Assembly (NCBI RefSeq): GCF_020164535.1
Contig: NZ_JAIQZC010000001.1
Coordinates: forward strand, 1,364,001-1,428,000
DNA: 64,000 bases
Source: Psychroflexus montanilacus
GTDB taxonomy: Bacteria; Bacteroidota; Bacteroidia; Flavobacteriales; Flavobacteriaceae
Direction of reading: 5' to 3'
Shown: one piece after another, positions 58,467 to 64,000 of the stretch
How the letters are laid out: every line of letters starts with the position of its first letter
Numbering within the stretch: position 1 is the stretch's first letter
Program-made: the position numbers and the translations under genes
The notes under the pieces: generated by a model
Databases searched by the model: none
What the model was told of the DNA's origin: nothing
The model's input: only the letters and a program-made list of their open reading frames with translations

Positions 58467-58482
58467 TACAAAAAATCTACAT
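58467..58482 (-). promoter_or_regulatory. Conserved PUL promoter element, copy 3
   Basis: Plus strand TACAAAAAATCTACAT, 61 bp before the susC start. It overlaps a wider palindrome (GATTTTTTTGTA / TACAAAAAATC around 58454-58477) that the other copies lack. Confidence 0.5.
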
Positions 58483-58600
58483 CATGTTAAAACCCGTGTT
58501 TTGTTAGGCTTTAATCTTACTGAATAGCTGAATTTGTTGATGTGAAGCTATATGTTAAAATATCAACTATAACGATATAGATAAGTTCAAAAAGTAGTTT

Positions 58601-58618
58601 TGTATAGCCAATGTATGG
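58601..58618 (-). promoter_or_regulatory. Candidate PUL operator (11-bp direct repeat), copy 3
   Basis: TGTATAG, CCAA, TGTATGG, the best-conserved copy, 195 bp before the susC start. A further half-site-like TGTATTG lies 21 bp on, at 58633-58639, just before the regulator's stop codon. Confidence 0.6.
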
Positions 58619-58642
58619 TTAGTATAATCTTTTGTATTGGTA

Positions 58643-61462
58643 TTAAATTTCCAGAATATAATCTGTTAAGCCTTTTTCCCTTGGTAGATCCATTTTTTTA
58701 CGCAAACGATATCGCTTTACTTCTACACTTTTTATGGATATATTAAAGAGTGGTGCTATTTCTTTAGAGGATAAATTAAGACGTAGATAAGCGCAAAGCC
58801 TTAGATCATTGGGAGTTAAAGATGGATGCTTAGATTTAATTTTCTTAAGGAAATCTTTATCAGCGTTATTGAAAGCTTCTTCAAAGAAACTCCAGTCATC
58901 TGAGTTATTAAGGTTTTTATTAATGGTTTTAAGTACTTTATCAAGTTTTCTGTCTTCTTTAGCCTTGACTTCTTTCAAATCATTTTTAATACCGGCTAAA
59001 AATTCATTTTTCTTAATGATGCTCATCGTGGATATCGCTAACTCTCTATTTTTATTTTCTATATCTTGTTCTAGTTGTTCATTTTTAATCCGCATGATTT
59101 TACGCTGTGCTTCAAGTTCTCTGAACTCAAGCTCCTTATTTGCTTTTTCTTGTAATTGCCTGTTTTGCTTTTTATAATATTGCCTATAGACAGAGTGAAC
59201 AAAAAAGCCTACAATTAATAAAATGACAGCATAAAATAGAATCATTTTGTTAGACAAATAAAAGGGCTTGCTGATGACAAAATCATAGTCAACAATTTCA
59301 CTTACATTTTGTGTTCCATTGCGGGATCTAACTTTAAAAGTGTATTCTCCATATGGTAAATTTTCAAAACTCACTTTGCTAAGACTATTCCAGTCACTCC
59401 AAATACTGTTATAATTCTCTAATTTATATTGATACTCACTCTTATAAATAGACTTATAATTATTGGAAGTGAAAAGGAAATCGATATAGTTGTTTTTATT
59501 AGCAAACTCATTGTTCTCAGAATCCGCTTTTGATACAAACTTTCCGTCTTTTGTAGAAACTATAACGTCTTTCAATTTAACCTTAGACCTTGGCGGTGTA
59601 TAATTATTCAAATCAAGCTTTAAATAACCATTGCTGCTTCCAAGTAAGTAGGTATTAGGAGCAAGTAAGCTAACATTTTCATACCCTGATAATTGGTGCC
59701 TTGTTTTATGATTAATCGGTATTTTTTTGAAAACATAACCTTCCTGAAGAGAACTTGGTAATAATTGTATAATGTCAGACTTAGCAAAAGCCCAAACTTT
59801 ACCATCTTCCGTTTTTACAAGTCTTCCAGAAGAGTATTCACCATCAGCATAAAGACTAGATAAGGTACTGTCTTTTTCAAATTTATTTTGCTCTTCATTG
59901 TAGTTGAAAATACCGTTTTTGTATGCATAAAGAATTTTATCCTGGTACTTGATAATTGAAGAGTAGAGGCCCTTTGGCACTGAAAAATCTTTTTCAACAG
60001 AATTGACTTGCGTAAGGCTATCGTTAAGTTCTAACTTGTAAATACCCTTATATTCATGATTTACGAGGATCTCTTGAGGATTTATAAACTCAAAGTACTT
60101 TGTCGAAATATTGAATCCTTTGAGTTTTTGATCATAAACCCAACCCGAGCTACTTTTTTTATATTTATGCAGTCCGTTGTAATTTCCAGATAATATGGTT
60201 TCGTCATCAACTGATTTAAAAAGCCAAGTACCTTGCACATCACTTATTAAATTAGCATCCGTACCATTGATCAAAAAAGTACCAGAATTATGTCCGCAAA
60301 ATAATTGATTTTCATGTTTAAAAAGTGACCATACCTGACCTTTTGTTCCCTTAATGTAATTCAAAGTTTTGCTGTCCTCACCCCTATAAAAAAGACCCTG
60401 ATTGGTACCTAAATAAATAGTGTCATTATGTTTGATTGAAGAGTATACAGTTCCTAAATCACCATTTCCATCATTATAAATAGAGATCTTAGAGCTTGTA
60501 TTAACGCAATTAATACCATTATCAAGTCCTAACCAAATATGATTGTCTATGTCTTGAAACAAATTCAGTACTGTATTATTACTTAAGGTATTTTCTTGGT
60601 TTAAATGAAAATCAATTTTATTATTTGATAGTTTCAATAAACCATGGGATATAGTTCCCAAATAAATATCACCATTTTCAGTCTGTATACTGTTATAAAC
60701 GGAAATATCTGACCAGTTATCAAAAGTATCTTTTGGAGAATAAGAGGAATTATCCTTTAAGTTGATTATGCCATTATATTGAGTTTGGGCATAAAAAGAA
60801 TTATCTATTTGATAAATATTTATCACTAAGCTATTCTTTATAATTTCAGAAGTATTTACAGGTTCTTCTCTTCCATTTACAAGTTTAAAAACACCTTCTT
60901 TTATCTTATGGTAATACAAGATATTATCAATTATAACCATTTTATGAATTCCAAATTCAGACTCTATCACCTTGAAACTTTCTGAAGTTGCATCAAATAA
61001 ATAAATAGAATTTAGGGATTGAAAAGCAATGAGTTGATTGAGCTTATCTATTTTCCAGAATTGTTCATCTTCAATCAATTCGAGGTCTTGAGATAAGGAT
61101 TTATATTCGTAATCATTTTGACCTTTTTTTTCCCAAACTCCAAAATCCATATAAGCACCGCTGTATATTTTATCATCGTCGGCAAAAACAGATCTTAAAA
61201 TGGTTTTATTGGGTGAGCCCAGTAATGTCCAACGTTCCCCATCAAATCTTAAAAGGCCTTTGCTATTGGCGAAAAATAGATCCTTATTTTGAGTCTGAGT
61301 GATGGACCAATTTTGGTTATCTGCATTGTAGTCTTCTGTGGAAAAGTTTAGAACAGGGGGTAGTTCCTGTGCTATTGAACTTAATGAAAAGCTCAGAGCA
61401 AACAAAATATTTACAATTAACCACTTAGAGTAATTAATCCCATATGTCCTCAAGTTCTTCAA
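58643..61462 (-). CDS. Propeller/Y_Y_Y sensor with LuxR-type HTH, PUL regulator
   Basis: A 939-residue membrane regulator with a signal peptide (LFALSFSLSSIAQ). Residues about 30-640 are propeller repeats (WSITQTQNKDLFFANSKGLL, NHIWLGLDNGINC), followed by a Y_Y_Y domain (YQYKLENYNSIWSDWNSL) and one TM helix (MILFYAVILLIVGFFVHSVY, about 755). Then come a cytoplasmic coiled coil and a LuxR-type HTH at about 875-939 (LTPNDLRLCAYLRLNLSSKE, VEVKRYRLRKKM). There is no kinase, unlike hybrid two-component PUL regulators. It probably senses a periplasmic glucan product and controls this locus. Its start overlaps the transporter gene by 29 bp. Confidence 0.92.
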   Translation of the reverse strand: MKNLRTYGINYSKWLIVNILFALSFSLSSIAQELPPVLNFSTEDYNADNQNWSITQTQNKDLFFANSKGLLRFDGERWTLLGSPNKTILRSVFADDDKIYSGAYMDFGVWEKKGQNDYEYKSLSQDLELIEDEQFWKIDKLNQLIAFQSLNSIYLFDATSESFKVIESEFGIHKMVIIDNILYYHKIKEGVFKLVNGREEPVNTSEIIKNSLVINIYQIDNSFYAQTQYNGIINLKDNSSYSPKDTFDNWSDISVYNSIQTENGDIYLGTISHGLLKLSNNKIDFHLNQENTLSNNTVLNLFQDIDNHIWLGLDNGINCVNTSSKISIYNDGNGDLGTVYSSIKHNDTIYLGTNQGLFYRGEDSKTLNYIKGTKGQVWSLFKHENQLFCGHNSGTFLINGTDANLISDVQGTWLFKSVDDETILSGNYNGLHKYKKSSSGWVYDQKLKGFNISTKYFEFINPQEILVNHEYKGIYKLELNDSLTQVNSVEKDFSVPKGLYSSIIKYQDKILYAYKNGIFNYNEEQNKFEKDSTLSSLYADGEYSSGRLVKTEDGKVWAFAKSDIIQLLPSSLQEGYVFKKIPINHKTRHQLSGYENVSLLAPNTYLLGSSNGYLKLDLNNYTPPRSKVKLKDVIVSTKDGKFVSKADSENNEFANKNNYIDFLFTSNNYKSIYKSEYQYKLENYNSIWSDWNSLSKVSFENLPYGEYTFKVRSRNGTQNVSEIVDYDFVISKPFYLSNKMILFYAVILLIVGFFVHSVYRQYYKKQNRQLQEKANKELEFRELEAQRKIMRIKNEQLEQDIENKNRELAISTMSIIKKNEFLAGIKNDLKEVKAKEDRKLDKVLKTINKNLNNSDDWSFFEEAFNNADKDFLKKIKSKHPSLTPNDLRLCAYLRLNLSSKEIAPLFNISIKSVEVKRYRLRKKMDLPREKGLTDYILEI

Positions 61463-62810
61463 GAGATTTGTTTTTGGTTTCCGGAATAAATTTATATGTG
61501 AAAATAATGGTTAAGATAATAAATCCTATAAAAATAAAATAAGGTAATGATCCATTCCAAAAGCCATTCATATTAGTCTCACTTTCAGAAACTACTGGAA
61601 AAAACTGAGATACTAAATAATTGGATGCCCATTGTGCAGCAACAGCTATAGACATAGCTGCGCTTCGGATGCGATTAGGGAACATTTCTGATAACAAAAC
61701 CCAAACTACTGGACCCATGGACATAGCGAAAGAAGCGATAAATAATAAAACCCCAATCAGAGATAAAACTCCTACGCTTTGTTGCTGTAGAGTTATCCCT
61801 AGCAAGGCAAAGCCAACAATCATACCGACACTGCCAATATAAATCAATGGTTTTCTTCCAAATTTATCCACTGAAAACATCGCGATGAATGTGAAAATCA
61901 AGTTGATGAACGCAAGAAGAATTTGCTGAAGTAGGACATCGTCTTTACCAAAGCCTAAAGCTTTTTCAAAAATATCTGCTCCGTAATACAGCACCGCATT
62001 TATTCCCGTGAATTGCTGAAGCATAGAAAAAATAGTACCAATCAAAATAATACTTAAAATAGCCTTAGAAAAAAAGTTGACTTTAGGTTTTTCAGTATTT
62101 TGATCTATTGAATCCTGTATTTGACTAGCCTCTTTCTTAGCCAGTTCGGATCCGTGAATTTTTACTAAAGTGCCGTAGCCTTCTTCAGGTCTTCTCATTA
62201 AATAGAGCCAGCGTGGACTTTTTGGGACGAAGAACAGCAATATTAAAAACAAACCACTAGGGATAAGTTCAGACCAAAACATGCGGCGCCAACCAAAAGC
62301 AATGTTTTGTTCGACACTCAAATTATTACCAATAAAATAAGTCACTAAAAAGACGATAAAAAATCCAATAACAATCGCGAGTTGGTAGAAAGTCACCAGA
62401 CTTCCTCGCTTATGTGAAGGGGCGATTTCGGCAATGTACATGGGAGCACACATTGATGCTATACCAATGCCTAAGCCCCCAAGAATCCTAAAAAACACAA
62501 GAAGAGTAACAGATTCTGGGAGAAAAGAGGGAAGACCAGAACCCCAAGCAGAAAGCGTAAAGAGTATGGCGGAAATGATCAAAGAGTACTTCCGGCCGAT
62601 TTTCATACTTAAGTAACCCGCACTTATCGCCCCTACAAGACACCCTATAAGGGCAGAACCTACAACCCAGCCTTTCATGGCAGGATCTAACGTAAAATAT
62701 TGACTTAAAAAGTATTGAGCTCCATTGATAACCCCTGTATCAAAACCAAACAAAAATCCGCCAAGAGCAGATACAGATGTGATCAATAAAAGAAAGGTTC
62801 TAGACTTCAT
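61434..62810 (-). CDS. MFS sugar porter (glucose/xylose-type, proton symport)
   Basis: A 458-residue, 12-helix member of the sugar porter family. Signatures are GFLFGFDTGVINGAQ, GRKYSLIISA, APMYIAEIAPSHKRGSLV, QQFTGINAVLYYGADI, the central PKSPRWLYL, and the terminal PETKNKSLEEL. It likely brings monosaccharide, probably glucose released by GH3, across the inner membrane. It is the first gene of a two-gene unit with the regulator and has its own operator-like site 73 bp upstream. Confidence 0.95.
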   Translation of the reverse strand: MKSRTFLLLITSVSALGGFLFGFDTGVINGAQYFLSQYFTLDPAMKGWVVGSALIGCLVGAISAGYLSMKIGRKYSLIISAILFTLSAWGSGLPSFLPESVTLLVFFRILGGLGIGIASMCAPMYIAEIAPSHKRGSLVTFYQLAIVIGFFIVFLVTYFIGNNLSVEQNIAFGWRRMFWSELIPSGLFLILLFFVPKSPRWLYLMRRPEEGYGTLVKIHGSELAKKEASQIQDSIDQNTEKPKVNFFSKAILSIILIGTIFSMLQQFTGINAVLYYGADIFEKALGFGKDDVLLQQILLAFINLIFTFIAMFSVDKFGRKPLIYIGSVGMIVGFALLGITLQQQSVGVLSLIGVLLFIASFAMSMGPVVWVLLSEMFPNRIRSAAMSIAVAAQWASNYLVSQFFPVVSESETNMNGFWNGSLPYFIFIGFIILTIIFTYKFIPETKNKSLEELEDIWD

Positions 62811-62883
62811 GTGTTAATTTTAGTTAAGCAAAGTAGAAAACATTCTTCAAATTGACATCACTATATCGTTAGAGATTTTTTGA

Positions 62884-62901
62884 TGTTTGGGTTTTGTATA
62901 G
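62884..62901 (-). promoter_or_regulatory. Candidate PUL operator (11-bp direct repeat), copy 4
   Basis: TGTTTGG, GTTT, TGTATAG on the plus strand: the same half-sites and 11-bp period as the other copies but in the opposite order. It is 73 bp before the sugar porter start, nearer than the others. Confidence 0.45.
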
Positions 62902-62973
62902 GTTTTTTATTAGTTTAGGCAGGGCTGCACCACAGATTTGAACTTTACTGTTATCATTGAACTTTAACTAGCC

Positions 62974-63543
62974 TTAAAGTTCAAGATTTAGAGTAATGTG
63001 TATTAAGATCTCTTCATCCACTTTTATGAGCCCCATCATTTTAGTAGGGGCTTCCAGATTGAAGTCAGTGATGTTGACATCCAGGACACTTTTGAAGTCT
63101 GTTCTGGAATCACCTTCTTCAGTGTAGACATTAATCTCTTGAAATTTGGACTGTTCAGCGATTGAAATTTCCACCTGAGCTTTTATAAAGTCATCATAAT
63201 TTAAAAGCCGACAAACTTCAATTCTTATAGAGGGAAATTGATCTGACTTTACCAGGTCTTTAAAATCCCTGTTGATTTTTTTACCTCCACAATCAAAAGA
63301 AGTCGACTCTATAAAAAGGGTTGCTCCTTCCAGAAGCCACCCCCTATCCACATCCTCGTAAGCTATTTTAAGGCTCTCAGATTGTATTGGTTTTTTGTAA
63401 TGACACCTAAATGTATTTACATTGGAGGTGCCATTAATATAGAGTTGACTTTCATCTTTAATGTCCACTTGTACACTGTGTTCTTCATCCTTTTGTAAAA
63501 CCAAAAGAACTAAACTCAGAACGAAGATGTAAACTGATTTCAT
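62974..63543 (-). CDS. YceI-like domain protein
   Basis: A 189-residue exported protein (signal MKSVYIFVLSLVLLVL). It resembles YceI family lipocalin-like proteins, which hold isoprenoid or lipid ligands: LYINGTSNVNTFRCHY near the start, KINRDFKDLVKSDQFPSIRI in the middle, and a final TDFKSVLDVNITDFNLEAPT. The match is partial and the ligand is unknown. It follows the porin-like gene on the same strand but a terminator separates them. Confidence 0.72.
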   Translation of the reverse strand: MKSVYIFVLSLVLLVLQKDEEHSVQVDIKDESQLYINGTSNVNTFRCHYKKPIQSESLKIAYEDVDRGWLLEGATLFIESTSFDCGGKKINRDFKDLVKSDQFPSIRIEVCRLLNYDDFIKAQVEISIAEQSKFQEINVYTEEGDSRTDFKSVLDVNITDFNLEAPTKMMGLIKVDEEILIHITLNLEL

Positions 63544-63553
63544 AAACTATATA

Positions 63554-63589
63554 AAAAAATTAAACCTGTCCGTTATAGAACAGGTTTAA
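63554..63589 (-). terminator. Intrinsic terminator after the porin-like gene
   Basis: On the minus strand the stem TTAAACCTGT / ACAGGTTTAA (10 bp, 10-nt loop) runs into a T7 tract, 9 bp after the stop at 63599. Confidence 0.85.
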
Positions 63590-63598
63590 AATGGCTAA

Positions 63599-64000
63599 TT
63601 AAAAACTAATTACAGCTTCAAGCATAAGTCCATCAAACTGTCCGTCTGCTAGAATGCTTGCTGCATCAAAATCAGAGTAAGATTGCTTAACGTACTCCAA
63701 TTTTGCCAGAATATTTTTGGTCATAAACCAACCTGCCCCAAGTTGTAATCTATCAACGCTTATATCTTGTCCACTAGCTTCTTCACCATCTACAAAACTA
63801 TATCGACCACCTACATAGAAGTCTTCGGTTTCACCGAACCTGTAAATTAAATCTGCAGCGTAGTGGCTATACGTTCTACTTGGAGGATTTGGTCCAAAAC
63901 CTTTTCCTGAAGCATTTTCGTATAATCCAAAGAACTCTAATCCTTTGTATCTCACAAATGGGTTTACCATGATAGAGGTTAATTCTGTAGAAAGTCCTGG
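63599..64000 (-). CDS. Porin-like outer-membrane beta-barrel, C-terminal part
   Basis: The last 134 codons of a protein whose frame stays open to the window edge (upstream of the Met at 63970 the frame continues PGLSTELTSI). Alternating strands such as ADLIYRFGETEDFYVGGRYSFV and LGAGWFMTKNILAKLEYVKQ, with the terminal LMLEAVISF, fit the phosphate-selective porin O/P-like group. No exact family can be assigned from this fragment. Confidence 0.75.
   Translation of the reverse strand, partial: PGLSTELTSIMVNPFVRYKGLEFFGLYENASGKGFGPNPPSRTYSHYAADLIYRFGETEDFYVGGRYSFVDGEEASGQDISVDRLQLGAGWFMTKNILAKLEYVKQSYSDFDAASILADGQFDGLMLEAVISF

Noticed and set aside
58454-58477. Palindrome in the susC leader as the main operator
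   Set aside because: GATTTTTTTGTA / TACAAAAAATC is nearly palindromic only at susC; the two other promoters keep just one arm, so the conserved unit is the 16-bp element and not the palindrome.
58643-61462. Hybrid two-component system (HTCS) regulator
   Set aside because: Propeller and Y_Y_Y domains fit, but there is no histidine kinase or receiver domain; after the single TM come only a coiled coil and an HTH.
62868-62880. A fourth copy of the promoter element upstream of the sugar porter
   Set aside because: GAGATTTTTTGATG resembles it, but in the opposite orientation to the gene and to the other three copies, and outer bases differ.

Overview
The window looks like chromosomal DNA of a marine member of the Flavobacteriaceae (Bacteroidota). 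The evidence is its AT-rich base composition, SusC/SusD pairs, DUF4270 and type IX secretion sorting domains, a lone atpD-atpC pair, few Shine-Dalgarno sites, and an ATP synthase promoter of the TAnnTTTG type. Family level is as far as the sequence allows; no rRNA, tRNA, transposase, prophage or CRISPR array was seen.

Bases 1-30,000 are mostly conserved housekeeping genes: a large multi-PAS sensor histidine kinase running off the left edge; DUF1028 plus isoaspartyl peptidase; a DUF255 thioredoxin-fold protein; scoAB; atpDC; a GT5-like/DUF4270/glmS operon; a divergent panC-panD-membrane protein-esterase-like-radA cluster; a structured repeat; ileS and a DksA/TraR-type protein; an orphan coiled-coil lipoprotein; a methyltransferase; CYTH, HIT and an ornithine-lipid-synthase-like two-domain acyltransferase; and mscL.

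Bases 30,000-62,810 are one large polysaccharide utilisation locus, all on the minus strand, whose enzyme set (GH16 x2, GH3, GH17 x3, GH30, and a probable GH149 phosphorylase) points to laminarin (beta-1,3/1,6-glucan). Read in the direction of transcription: a sugar porter and a Y_Y_Y/LuxR-type membrane regulator; susC-susD-SusE-like-GH16-GH3; a TIM-barrel hydrolase fused to a predicted outer-membrane beta-barrel, a binding lipoprotein and GH16; a terminator; then GH149, GH17 lipoprotein, GH30 lipoprotein, an MFS transporter fused to a GH17 domain, and a soluble GH17; finally a T9SS-sorted binding protein and a LacI regulator. Proteins with lipoprotein signals should cut and bind the glucan outside the inner membrane. 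The MFS-GH17 fusion, the soluble GH17 and the phosphorylase lack export signals, so the locus seems to encode a second, cytoplasmic stage for imported oligosaccharides.

The most interesting non-coding signal is a direct repeat with an 11-bp period (TGTATAG-N4-TGTATGG or close variants) found upstream of four PUL transcription units in the same orientation. In three of these it is accompanied by a second conserved element (TACAAAAAAT-m-TACA on the plus strand) nearer the start codon. Together these look like an operator/promoter pair for locus-wide control. The right end holds a YceI-like protein and the C-terminal part of a porin-like beta-barrel.
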